From positions 34,944,139 to 35,008,138 of the forward strand of contig CM059563.1 of the NCBI GenBank assembly GCA_030386875.1: a DNA stretch of 64,000 nucleotides, written 5' to 3'. Shown piece by piece: positions 9,475 to 19,250 of this stretch. Source of the DNA: Morinoia aosen (taxonomy: Eukaryota; Arthropoda; Malacostraca; Amphipoda; Talitridae). The notes beneath the pieces are model-generated. The model saw only the letters and a program-made list of their open reading frames with translations. It did no database searches and had not been told where the DNA came from. The first letter of the stretch is position 1. Each line of letters opens with the position of its first letter. Made by a program: the position numbers and the translations under genes.

Positions 9475-12400
9475 TTAATATATATTATAGTGATTTAATG
9501 CTAGTGTGTTGATACCATCTGGTAATATATGTCGCTTGTCATCATTACCATTTAATGCAACCTTATTTATTTCTTTAGTATATAATTCGTGGTTAACACT
9601 TTGGATATTATACATAATTTTGTATATTGTTTCATTATTCAATGCTCTTTTATATTCATCCATTGTGATATTGTGCTCAGTTATGTTCTTACTTATACCT
9701 TTTGCTTTCTTACTCACGGAATTTTTCGTCTTGTAACAATATAGTTTTGCTCTGAGACCGACGAATTCTTCAATTGGTATTCCACACGTTTCGTCTTTCA
9801 TTTTCCCAATCACTTTCATATTTTTAGTTGAATATAGGAAGTGTTCTTTAGAATAGTTTGATGTATCATACAAGTCTTTATTTCTTTCCATATCTTTGTA
9901 CAAATCTTTTGTTTCGATATCATAACATAATGAATCTGCATCTGTAAACAACAACTTTGCCTTATTACCATATTTCTTTTTAATATGATTATAATGGAAA
10001 TCATACATTAATGTTTTACTTATATCTAATACAGATAACCCTACGTAGATGGGTTTATCAATTTTCAGTCTTTTTTTTTGCATATGACATGCTATCAAAT
10101 TTTCTGAGAATATTTTAAAACTGGTAAAGTTTGGTTTATTTGCTAATTTAATTAATTCTTTCTCTGACTTACCAAACGCACATCTACTCTATTTCTAATA
10201 TTTTCCATTGTTTTACCAAATACTGAATTGTTCATCAGCTTGTAGAAGTCTTTTTCAAATTCAGATTTAGCTTGCTGACGCATTTTTGTGTTGATATCAA
10301 TATATGATTTCATTCATGGACTTTCATCAAACTCTAATATTCTATGAATCTTCTCTAACTTCAATCCTAGATCTAGATATTGTGTTAGAGATTTAAGATG
10401 TACCACATATTTTTCTCGTTTTCCAAGATGTGGAACTAATTTATCTACATCGTTTACTTTGATATTTTCTGGAGCTAATGGTAAATCATTATGTAGAGCA
10501 TGTGTGTCTTTTGGATAACTTAAATCCACTTCTAATATATAACCTTTATCTGCTTTGAGTTTCGACTTTGGATCTTTCCATTTAAAGTTACCAGTAGGTA
10601 ATGATCGACACATAGCCCAGCCGTAATGATTATTTGCATCAATATATGTGATAAAACTATTTGGTTTTCCTTTATCGAATGTTTCTGGAATATATGGATT
10701 GTTTGCCTTTGCATATCGTGTTGATATTGTAGAAATCCCACTTCTTATTCCTTTTTCGATGAATAGTAGCATATCAGGATCTCAAACAAGTCCAATTCTA
10801 TTTTTGTATGTTTCAGTAGAGCATCGAAAGACAATCCTGGAGCTGTAAAATAATGTGCTGGATCTAGAGAATAAGTTTTCATGCATGTTAGTCTAAACTG
10901 TTCAAATACTTCTGCTAATAATAATGTATCCACTTTTAGATACAAATTATGGTAATCTTTGAATGTTCTACAATTAAAAGCTCTCCACACTTTGAGTGCA
11001 TGCTGATATTCATCTTCTGAAATATTTTTATTATTTAATCTACTGTAGAATTCACTTTTAGCTGGTAAACTATTAACGTTCATTTTTTCATAACTATTTA
11101 CATATTCATACGGATAAATACCTTTTTTGTTGATCAACTCTAATTGTTCTTCATTGAGAAAGAACTTCGACAATTCTTTGTGCTCAGATAAATTCTTTGA
11201 TAGTTTATCCAGAGACGAAGGTAAAAACCTGTAGCTGTCTAAAAACCGTAAGTCTCTGGTGATATCTTTAATTTTTCCTGTATGTTTACATACATAAGAA
11301 TCAACTTTTATGGTTTGTGTAAAACTAATATATTCTTCATCTGTTAGTGGAATAACGTTCAACTTTCCGGATATATTTCCCAAGTCTTTCACGAACAAAT
11401 GAGCATCGTAATTAGACAGATTATGTAAAAACACCGGTATAAAATTTGGATTTCTAATTTTTAAATTACATTTTAAATGAGTTGGACCTCTGTAATGACC
11501 TATCAAATGATTGTGGTCTCTAAAACTTTATAGTTATCTTCCGTAAATTCTCCGCCACATACATAACATCTAGTGGCTTCTTTATATTTTTCGAATTTAT
11601 CTGATGGTAAACACATTTTCTTATTCATTTTCAACAGACTATAAATTCTCTTGGTCTCTTTTTCTAAATATTCTACAAACTTTTGGGAAGCATCTTCACC
11701 ATTATATATTTCTAAACGGGAATATTCATCTGCTTCACATTTTGTATAGCAACAGAATGAATTAGGATTGTGCTTCTGAATGTTCATGGTGTAACTTGAG
11801 TTTTGATTTGGTTGACACGTATCTATTTTTGTCAATGTTGATTCGAAGTCAGCATAAATTGCAAAAGGATGTCCAATTGTTTTTTGGTAATGTTTAAATT
11901 TCAATTTACCTCCTTCAAGCACATACTTCGTTGGAGTGTGAACTGAGCAATCATCTTTATGTTTATCTAGAATATCTGATCTTCTAAAAACTGATAAACA
12001 ATACGGACATACATGTTTTGTGTAATGATTACTGGTTTTACAAAAAGGACTTAATGATTTCATGAGAACATTGTGAGTCGTGTTTGTATCTCTAATCAAT
12101 AGTAATGATACCACATCTTTATTCTTTGATGTTGATATTCTAAGTGGACACAATTCATTATTATAATTAAAACTATAAACGTTAAAGGAAATGTTATTTT
12201 TTTCGAATTTGGTTATACTTTTTAGTTCTACGGGGAACCTTATTTCAGAAAAATTAAGTTTTTCGGCTTCAGCTTTTAGTCTTTTAGAAATTCGATGACC
12301 GTTTTTTTTCATCTAGACAGAAATATCTCGCGATACACCATTTGAAGCATTCGTTGTCGGTGTTTTGTATATTTATTAATTTATAATTGGGATTTCGAAA

Positions 12401-13207
12401 CTTCTCAGGTAATTCAATATAGCTTGACCCTGTAATCGGTTTGTATTCAACGATTTTCAAACTGAACTCTAATAATTGTTCAACTATCCAACCAGATGAA
12501 TTTCTTGTGAATTCATCGATTTTATTAACAACCTCTTTGTGTAAATTTGCAATTTCTATGTATCCTTTTGATGCTGTCACAAATTTACCAGAGTTGAAAT
12601 ACGCTTGGCAGCGTTGCTTCTCATTTTCTAACTTTAATTTATAAAATTGCACTTTTAAATTAAGCTGTAATTTGAGATTGTCAAATGCTTGATTTTTTAT
12701 TACTTTTTCAATTTCAGGTGTGAAGTTTCTAAGAAATACCTCATAATCCTTGATTGAAATATCTCCGTAATCATACTGTGAGCTCATTCCATTTATTGCT
12801 CTAGTAACTTTTCTAAATTTACATCCATACACATTCCGGAAATGTTTCAATGATTTTCTATGACTATAGATATTTGTCAGGTGTATTTTACATATGTCAC
12901 AATATTTTTTTAACTTATTTTTACGTAGAGTGAAGAATTTATTAGATATTAACATATTATTAGTGTTTTTCATATGTGTCAGTGTCTTCTCATTTTTGGT
13001 AAAGTTTTTAATAGATACATTACAGATATTACAGAATACATTGAATGGTTTATTCATTTTTATAAGGTTCTTATCTGAGGGTATTTTATTTTTTTCAGGA
13101 TCAAATGAAGTCAATACTTTCTTTGTGTGTATTTTCGAGTTTTTATGTTGTCGTGTTTTTTCATTGTTATATAATGTATATACATCTGATGATTTATCAT
13201 ATACCAT
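9475..13207 (-). pseudogene. Polinton protein-primed DNA polymerase B (broken)
   Basis: This is the largest gene of the element. The N-terminal region carries C2H2-type fingers (FCNICNVSIKNF, YCDICKIHL, CPYCLSVFRRSD). The exonuclease domain shows the acidic motif in FAIYADFEST and the NLSNYDAHLFVKDL block. The polymerase domain shows the YLKVDTLLLAEVFEQFR and YFTAPGLSFDALLK blocks, motif A as YIDANNHYGWAM and motif C as LFTDADSLCYD. The order matches the protein-primed family B polymerases of Polintons. The gene is broken in several places. It begins near the right inverted repeat and its start context (TTAAAAATG) differs from that of the capsid genes. Confidence 0.9.
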
Positions 13208-13363
13208 TTTTAATACAATAAAAGTTCAACTAATTTGAAAAGCGTGAGTTCAGTAGTAGCACCTCCTTTAAGTACTCAGGCGAGAAAGCATCTGAAGTGA
13301 ACCCGGAAATTTTTGCTCCTTATCACAAAAATTTCATCATGACGAGCAATTGGGGGTGTTAAA

Positions 13364-13660
13364 TCTTGCATCATGTCTTGCAACCGGAAAGTATTTAGGA
13401 AGGTTGCATCATGTTTTACAACCGGAAAGTATTCAAAGGGGATTGCATCATGTTTTACAATCGAAAAGTTTTCAAGAAGATTGCATCATGTTTTACAATC
13501 GGAAAGGATATTTCATCATGTTTTACAGCTGGAAAGTATCTAAGAAGATTGCATCATGTTTTACAACCGGAAAGTATTTAAGAAGGTTGCATCATGTTTT
13601 ACAACCGGAAAGTATTTAAGAAGGTTGCATCATGTTTTACAATCAGAAAGGAGATTGCGT
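13364..13660 (+). repeat. 38-bp tandem repeat inside the Polinton
   Basis: About eight imperfect copies of a unit of about 38 bases containing GGTTGCATCATGTTTTACAA and CCGGAAAGTATTTAAGAA lie between the polymerase start and the right inverted repeat. Some units differ in length. The open frame through it is a by-product of the repeat. Confidence 0.85.
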
Positions 13661-13877
13661 TATGATGTACGGCACAAACGTGAAACTTGATAAGAATTCA
13701 TAACTATATTTTAAAGATTATTTGACATGCTTAAAAGCATACACTCATTATACCCTTGATAATCTTTTAGACCTAAATATTCAGCGAAAGGTTCCCATCC
13801 TATATTTGTATACATTAGTTTCTTCTAATAAATTTTCTATAGTTGTGAAGAACACGAGAAGATTTTGAGGGGATACC

Positions 13878-14168
13878 TAAACGTTTTTTTGAAATTATAT
13901 ACTTCTTTAAAAATTTCATTGGCAAATCACTTTTTCTTGATCGTAATATTTTAAGTATTGAAATAATTTTGCAAAATAAGAATATTTTTTACTCTTCCAG
14001 TTAATTCGTAAAATCATGGATTTTGAGGCTTCACAAGATCGTTCTTTAATTGCTGTAACCCTCCAAAAATCATGAATGAGGCTTTGAGGCTTTTCAAGAT
14101 CGTTCTTTAATTGCTGAAATCCTCCAAAAATCCAAAATTGGGCTGGCATGCTTTTTCCCCTTACTACT
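13878..14168 (-). repeat. Polinton right terminal inverted repeat
   Basis: This is the reverse complement of 337-627, equal in length (291 bp), with a handful of substitutions and the same internal duplication. It ends CCCCTTACTACT, directly followed by the target duplication. Confidence 0.92.
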
Positions 14169-14174
14169 CCTATC
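14169..14174. repeat. Polinton target-site duplication, right copy
   Basis: CCTATC is identical to 331-336, immediately outside the right inverted repeat. Confidence 0.9.
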
Positions 14175-14390
14175 CCCTACAAATAGTTTGTTAGCAAATG
14201 TTTCTAATTTCATGTTTGTTTTTACCATTGTGATTTTCTGAATGATTGATTTGTAATCTTAACTTTTACAGTGTTGAGAATGACCACTGCTAGTTGGTCG
14301 AAACGTTCACTTTTATCGATTTTATCATCCAATTAGTACAAAATTAGTACAAAAAGAGTCTAAGCGTTGCGTCATTAGTCTTCTTATTTT
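14175..14390 (+). mobile_element. Penelope-like retroelement 1, 3' tail (right part)
   Basis: This sequence continues the element interrupted at 336. It is A/T-rich and contains a hammerhead-like fold at 14273-14305. The outer border is not sharp; I place it near 14390 because nothing element-like is recognisable beyond. The assignment rests on the shared target duplication and on the ribozyme-like motif, which is a known hallmark of Penelope-like element ends. Confidence 0.6.
14273..14305 (+). ncRNA. Degenerate hammerhead ribozyme-like motif
   Basis: GTTGAGAA is followed by a stem (GACCA with TGGTC, loop CTGCTAGT) and then GAAACG. This follows the hammerhead layout of core, stem II and GAAA, but the first core box departs from CTGANGA. 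It is probably a decayed ribozyme. Confidence 0.4.
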
Positions 14391-14680
14391 AATTAATGAA
14401 ACCAATAGTGCCCACCCTTTGTACATAGTTTCTTCTTGATTTTAGTCGTAGTATTTTTTACTTCCGTGTTTATTTCCCGTATAATTTGTTCTATTCATCG
14501 TGGTTTTGTTCTATTCAGAAAATTTTTGCTGATGATGAGCCTGGTGCTCTAAATGTTTACCTTTTAAAATCAGACAGCAATAAATTATTTCAACAATTTT
14601 GACTTTGAGAACAGCCACCTTGGTGTTATTATTTACGATTCGTCTGCGTAAAAATACAGTCCATGATGTTCTTCAATATT
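14391..14680. other. Unassigned intronic sequence
   Basis: A/T-rich sequence with no gene, repeat array or terminal repeat that I can recognise. A short inverted match, TTTTGCTGATGATGAGCC, resembles transposon end sequence but has no partner here. Confidence 0.3.
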
Positions 14681-15240
14681 TACAGTGGGTATGGTGCACT
14701 TTGGTTTATACTTTTCGTTTTGTTGCCCCCCAGCATGAGTGTTGTGCTGTTTCTCTCAAATAGTTCAATTTTGGTTTCATCTAACCTCAGTATTGAGTTC
14801 CAAAACGCTGCTGACTTGTTCAAATGGTCGTTCGCATGCATCAGCTTGGCCTTGACATGACATTTCTGGCGAAAAGGGGTCCTGCGAGGGTGCGGGAGCG
14901 AAGAACTTCATGGCGTAGTGCCCTGCTGATCGTGAGTTTGCCGACTTCGATCCCAAATGCCTGAATTTCATCCTTCAATTCTTCACGAGTAGGTTGAGGC
15001 CTCTGTACTACTGTTCGAACCAATTTTCGAACAGCACGGTCGGTAATCATACGTGAACGGCCAGTTCGAGGCAAGCTGAGAGTCTTATTTCGGCATTTCC
15101 ACTCACGTATTTTGGTTCCAAACAAGGCTATAGGAACACACAGTTGTGCACACATCTTCTGATATCCTAAACCTTCATTATAGAGCTCCACAACACGTTC
15201 GGGAAGGTCTTTGCTCATGTCCTTGTTCTTACCCATGCTC
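14681..15240 (-). mobile_element. Tc1-like transposon fragment 1
   Basis: The minus strand encodes the N-terminal two thirds of a Tc1-type transposase. It starts MGKNKDMSKDLPERVVELY near 15236, with the paired helix-turn-helix region including VRKLVRTVVQRPQPTREELK and TISRALR. It continues, after a frame change near 14870, with HVKAKLMHANDHLNKSAAFW and NSILRLDETKIELF. The latter holds the first catalytic Asp. The rest of the catalytic domain is missing, so this is an old deleted copy. No clear terminal inverted repeats are visible. Confidence 0.75.
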
Positions 15241-15559
15241 ATGAGCTTACAGAACGAGCTGCTGTACCAATGACACGTTATTGGAGATGAATGCTGACGA
15301 AAGTTCGGCTGCCATATAATAGAATGTATTAGAACGTTCTGGAACAATTCTATAATAATTTTAACGTATAATATCGAAAATAGCACGGTATTGTAAACTT
15401 TTGTTCGCGTATCTTTCAAACAAATTCCAATAAAATTTTTCTATTGAATATTTGTCGGTTTTAGATGTACTATTTAACCTTTTAATACTATTTTTTCCCA
15501 ATTTCTCAACCCTACGGAATTTTTCTGGTTCATCACGCGTTCAAAGACGAAGAAAATTG
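15241..15559. other. Unassigned sequence between Tc1 fragment and Penelope-like element 2
   Basis: A/T-rich sequence. The part next to the transposase start may be Tc1 5' flank. I see no gene or repeat. Confidence 0.3.
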
Positions 15560-15600
15560 CTTATCATATTAACTAAAACACTTGCTTCACAATTTGATTT

Positions 15601-15634
15601 GAGCATCGTTTTGATGCACAAGCATCATCTTCAG
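15601..15634 (-). ncRNA. Hammerhead ribozyme motif of Penelope-like element 2
   Basis: On the minus strand the core box CTGAAGA matches the hammerhead consensus CTGANGA. It is followed by a perfect six-base stem II (TGATGC with GCATCA, loop TTGT) and then AAAACGATGC. Hammerhead ribozymes at element ends are known for Penelope-like retroelements. The final core (CAAAAC rather than GAAAC) is slightly off consensus, so activity is uncertain. Confidence 0.6.
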
Positions 15635-15676
15635 GCTGAAAAATACAGAGTTAATTTTACTGTTAGAATAATGAAA

Positions 15677-16122
15677 ACAATTTAAACAATTTATTTACCA
15701 CAGGTGATACGGATGCAGAATGCTTCTTAAGTCCAGTACAATGGTTAATTTTGAGTATAGCTGCCTGTGGGCCCGAAAAAGTTCATCGACTTAATTCTGG
15801 GGCATCCTACCATCAACGTACGTTATTCTAAGGTGCAGAATAATATTTAACCTAATTCACTTTACCTAGTTTCGCATTAGACTGATCAGTGAGATAATTA
15901 ACTCGATATTAGATGCTTCATTTTACGATATAGTTCATATGGACTAGATTTCACAGTATATTCGATAAAAGATTTATTCGATAAACGATTTAGGAGCAGA
16001 GTGAAGATCGACGATATTACCCATAGCAAAGTACATTATTAAGACCAATCATGTAGGGGACAAGATTTGACTTGGTGATCTTACTCGATTTGTATTCTGC
16101 TAGGAAGTGAGCATCAAGATTT
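15677..16122 (-). mobile_element. 5'-truncated LINE copy (3' tail only)
   Basis: On the minus strand this matches the 3' end of the LINE at 54689-56604: shared stretches include ATCACCAAGTCAAATC, CGGGCCCACAGG, and a tail of ATTGTTTAA repeats. It holds only the last codons and 3' untranslated region. It carries one copy of a segment of about 70 bases that is doubled in the longer LINE. Sequence divergence between the two is moderate, so they are separate insertions. Confidence 0.8.
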
Positions 16123-16413
16123 CAAGATTTCAAGATAATAAAAATGTAAATCAATTGCAAAACAGAATCAGACGATATAAAAAACTTACACAGATCACAT
16201 TGCAAGATAACTAGAGGCGATTAATTCTTACAATAGGATTACTGATCACTAGATGACTAGTTGAGATTGAACAAGAGTTAGATGTTGACAGCACCAGAGG
16301 CAGGAGCGAAATGAACCACCGAGCGGGTGTTACAAACTTCTAAGCTACAGTCCTATATTGAATAGTTTTAGACCAAAATAATCGGTAGGATGGATATGTA
16401 ATGCTTCTATTAT

Positions 16414-16588
16414 TTAAGTATGTTCTTTTTTAATTACAAGATATAAAATTTTGGTATATGAATATAGATTGACATTCGAGGTTTTAAAACTATGATCGAC
16501 ACGAAAGTGATTAAAAATAGAACCCTGGTACTTGTGCGCAGTTAATCTTTGTTTCAGGGTCATTCTAGTCATGCCAATGTAACTTTTT
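16414..16588 (-). pseudogene. GIY-YIG endonuclease core of Penelope-like element 2
   Basis: The minus strand encodes KKSYIGMTRMTLKQRLTAHK, the YIG half of a GIY-YIG domain with its conserved Arg and His, then FNHFRVDHSF and a tail typical of the family. The upstream half, with a C-rich pair (YQFKCSRREC), lies on the other side of the foldback element at 17436-17478. It is degraded and not functional. Confidence 0.7.
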
Positions 16589-16592
16589 TTAA
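16589..16592. repeat. TTAA target duplication, left
   Basis: TTAA directly borders the inverted repeat and is repeated at 17432-17435. Removing the insert leaves a single TTAA in continuous Penelope-type coding sequence. Confidence 0.85.
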
Positions 16593-17431
16593 GGATAGAG
16601 TCCCCCATAGGAACTTTTTTTTAATATTGAACTTAGAGCAATGAAATTTGGCATACTAATAGAAAATGCAATTTAGAATTGATTATCGTCTGTAAAAAAT
16701 GCGATTTTCTTTGAAAAAACGAGATGTTCATAGAAAACGGTGTTGTGGGTTTTTTTCAAAATGCTTCTTGTCAAAGAATTTTCAAGCTACAGTAATGATT
16801 TTTGTGTCATTGGATGCAAAAAGACGTGGATATTCCAATAACTCTAATGGTTTTTCCTAAATTTTCATTTTCAAACAAAAAAATGAAAATATTTGAGAGC
16901 AAACCTGATTTTCGAAAAAAACTTTGGTTTATGACGTCATAACTTCTAAAAAAAAATTAATTTCGAAAAGCAGTTCAAGTTTTTAGAATGCCCACGTTTT
17001 TCCGCATCCAATGATACCAAAATCATCCTTAAAACTCAAAAACTGCAGGAGAAGAAGCATTTTGAAACCCGAAAGTCCATTGTTCAATTATAAGCAAAAC
17101 AAAGAAGCAAACAATTTTAAACCAAAATTTTTAAAAATTTTTGGTTCAGGTTAGACCCCTGAAATTATTATGGAGAATACAGAGACATAGGAAATGACAT
17201 AGCAACGTCACACCGTGGAGAAAGTGCCATGGGGAAGGTGTAACATGATAAAATACCCCTTCCCCCTCCTCTCCCCCCCATTTTTCAAACCCCCCTAGCG
17301 GGCGAACGAGTGAACGTACGAGTCTCATTTTTACGCAGGATGTGTCTGACCTCCTACACTTCAAATTGTAGCAAAAATTTCCATTTGTGAAATCATCGCC
17401 AAAATCCTGGATCCTATGGGGGACTCTGTCC
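16593..17431. mobile_element. 839-bp non-autonomous foldback element with TTAA target (piggyBac-like MITE)
   Basis: The ends are 22-bp inverted repeats starting GGAYAGAGTCCCCCATAGGA with two mismatches, flanked by TTAA on both sides. Inside, two longer arms (about 16753-16850 and 16985-17075) are inverted copies of each other, sharing TTTCAAAATGCTTCTT and CATTGGATGC, so the whole can fold back. No transposase is present. TTAA targeting is the signature of the piggyBac superfamily, but the termini do not start with the usual CCC, so the superfamily is an inference. It splits the GIY-YIG domain of a Penelope-like element. Confidence 0.85.
16929..16942. promoter_or_regulatory. Perfect palindrome containing a CRE-type site
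   Basis: TTATGACGTCATAA is a 14-bp perfect palindrome near the centre of the foldback element and includes TGACGTCA, the consensus for CREB/ATF dimers. Regulatory use is not shown. Confidence 0.35.
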
Positions 17432-17435
17432 TTAA
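17432..17435. repeat. TTAA target duplication, right
   Basis: Partner of 16589-16592, directly outside the right 22-bp inverted repeat. Confidence 0.85.
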
Positions 17436-17645
17436 GAGACAAACATTCTCTTCTGCTACATTTAAACTGGTAAATCACGTTGGTTTTCCTTATGTCACAG
17501 ACCCTAGATCTGGTAATATTATTCTTTAAAAGGTGATCACTGATTTTTCAGATTTTTGTAATATACACGAACAGTAAGCAGTTTCCGCATCTATGTGCGT
17601 TACAAAATTTTTAACAAAGTTTCTGAATACTCGTTCGTCAATTTT

Positions 17646-18097
17646 TTAGTTCTTGTGCATTTCATTTTCATAAAATATATTTACATGACATGTGCAAGGT
17701 CCAGGAATATTGTCACTACGTAAAATTTGGTTTAGAAAGTTGTTTTTTATCCTGTCAACCAGAGTATTAGAAAAATTGTTAGTTATTAGCAATCTTTTAA
17801 CTCGAAGAATTTCTGAATGAAAACTTGCCCAGCTACTGCACTCTTCATGACCTCTATTTAATAAAGTATGAATAACGCCTTCTTTATATACGTGTAGAGC
17901 ATCAGAATCATAATTAATTGTTTCTCCAGCAATAGAAGGCTTTACGTACACGGACCTTTGGGAAGCACCCTGCAAAGATTCAACCAATACATCCAGAAAT
18001 GGCAACTTTCCTGGTACATCCAACTCATACGTGAAACGTAACACCGAATTGTCCATCATCAAATCCTTCAACAGCTCCAACTGCTCAACTCCAACTG
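17646..18097 (-). pseudogene. Reverse transcriptase C-terminal part of Penelope-like element 2
   Basis: About 144 residues encode the last conserved blocks of a Penelope-type reverse transcriptase: KLPFLDVLVES, SVYVKPSIAGETINYDSDA, VIHTLLNRGHEECSSWASFH and a thumb-like EILRVKRLLITNNF. The catalytic palm motifs would lie upstream and are lost at the junction with the 50-bp minisatellite. The frame is open over this stretch but the linker beyond it is decayed. Confidence 0.8.
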
Positions 18098-18100
18098 TAG

Positions 18101-19150
18101 TGGTGGTGTTACCTGTCAGCAGGGAGGAGCACTGCAGCGCAGAGAAGTACTGGTGGTGTTACCTGTCAGCAGTGAGGAGAACTGCAGTGCAGGGAAATAG
18201 TGGTGGTGTTACCTGTCAGCAGGGAGGAGAACTGCAGCGCAGGGAAGTAGTGGTGATGTTACCTGTCAGCAGGGAGGAGAACTGCAGCGCAGGGAAGTAG
18301 TGGTGATGTTACCTGTCAGCAGGGAGGAGAACTGCAGCGCAGGGAAGTAGTGGTGGTGTTATCTGTCAGCAGGGAGGAGAACTGCAGCGCAGAGAAGTAG
18401 TGGTGGTCTTACCTGTCAGCAAGGAGGAGAACTGCAGCGCAGAGAAGTAGTGGTGGTGTTACCTGTCAGCAGGGAGGAGAACTGCAGCGCAGGGAAGTAG
18501 TGGTGGTGTTACCTGTCAGCAGGGAGGAGAACTGCAGTGCAGGGAAGTAGTGGTGGTGTTACCTATCAGCAGGGAGGAAAACTGCAGCGCAAAGATATAG
18601 TGGTGGTGTTACCTGTCAGCAAGGAGGAGAACTGCAGCGCAGAGAAGTAGTGGAGGTGTTACCTGTCAGCACGGAGGAAAACTGCAGCGCAGGGAAGTAG
18701 TGGTGGTGTTACCTGTCAGCAGGGAGGAGAACTGCAGCGCAGGGAAGTAGTGGTGGTGTTACCTGTCAGCAGGGAGGAGAACTGCAGCGCAAAGAAATAG
18801 TGGTGGTGTTACCTGTCAGCAGGGAGGAGAACTGCAGCGCAGAGAAGTAGTGGAGGTGTTACCTGTCAGCACGGAGGAAAACTGCAGCGCAGAGAAATAG
18901 TGGTGGTGTTACCTGTCAGCAGGGAGGAAAACTGCAGCGCAGGGAAGTAGTGGTGGTGTTACCTGTCAGCAGGGAGGAGAACTGCAGCGCAGGGAAGTAG
19001 TGGTGGTGTTACCTGTCAGCAAGGAGGAGAACTGCAGTGCAGGGAAGTAGTGGTGGTGTTACCTGTTAGCAGGGAGGAGAACTGCAGTGCAAGGAAGTAG
19101 TGGTGGTGTTACCTGTCAGCAGGGAGGAGAACTGCAGCGCAGGGAAGTAG
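18101..19150 (-). repeat. 50-bp minisatellite made of a POMT2 exon end plus splice donor (21 copies)
   Basis: There are exactly 21 units of 50 bases with no length change. On the gene strand each unit holds the last coding bases of the exon at 19113-19250 (CTTCCCTGC...CTGCTGACAG) followed by the donor GTAACACCACCA. The exon itself supplies the first unit, so 20 more donor copies lie downstream of the real one. Units differ by scattered substitutions; one reads GCTAACAG. Because 50 is not a multiple of three, use of a later donor shifts the frame. Reading into the array adds [14 protein letters not shown] and then a stop. Confidence 0.95.
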
Positions 19151-19250
19151 TGGTGGTAATACAAGACGCGGTCCATAGTGAAGAAGGGCAGGTAGTGCAA
19201 CAGGTACGCCAGCAGCAACCATTTGCACCAGAACTCGATAGAGTCGTCAT
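19113..19250 (-). CDS. POMT2: POMT2 exon (C-terminal membrane helices)
   Basis: This exon encodes part of protein O-mannosyltransferase 2, the ER membrane enzyme that with POMT1 moves mannose from dolichol-phosphate-mannose to Ser/Thr of proteins such as dystroglycan. The 46 codons include [20 protein letters not shown] and QFSSLLTG, nearly matching the vertebrate POMT2 segment FPFFLMGRVLYFHHYFPA. The acceptor is TTATCTTTTCAG, the donor CAG|GTAACA. It starts and ends in phase 1 and joins the exon at 20133 in frame. Its donor end is the seed of the 50-bp minisatellite. The next exon is not found in the remaining 19 kb. Confidence 0.93.

Larger units (their letters stand above)
337..14168 (-). 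mobile_element. Polinton (Maverick) DNA element, full length but broken
   Basis: This is a 13.8-kb fossil Polinton with both ends present: 291-bp terminal inverted repeats starting AGTAGTAAGG and a 6-bp target duplication. All recognisable genes lie on the minus strand. From right to left they are protein-primed DNA polymerase B, a phospholipase A2-like protein, integrase with chromodomain, a proline/serine-rich protein, minor (penton-type) capsid, major capsid, a zinc-ribbon protein, an adenovirus-type protease, two coiled-coil proteins and the packaging ATPase. This is close to the complete core set of the family. Roughly a dozen reading-frame breaks are spread over the larger genes, so this copy is not functional, while the ATPase, protease, zinc-ribbon and integrase frames are still open. 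The two inverted repeats differ at only a handful of the 291 positions, which suggests a fairly young insertion. It lies inside a Penelope-like element in a POMT2 intron. Confidence 0.95.
15560..18097 (-). mobile_element. Penelope-like retroelement 2, interrupted by two other elements
   Basis: This is a second, divergent Penelope-like element read right to left: end of reverse transcriptase (18097-17646), a decayed linker (17645-17436), GIY-YIG core (16588-16414), and a 3' region with a hammerhead motif (15634-15601). It is interrupted by an 839-bp foldback element (16593-17431) and by a LINE tail (15677-16122). Its 5' end is cut exactly where the 50-bp minisatellite begins, so the upstream reverse transcriptase is absent. 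The border at 15560 is approximate. Confidence 0.75.

Noticed and set aside
17146-17478. 110-residue open frame on the minus strand
   Set aside because: It runs across the border between the Penelope-like element and the foldback element, so it is a chimera by insertion.
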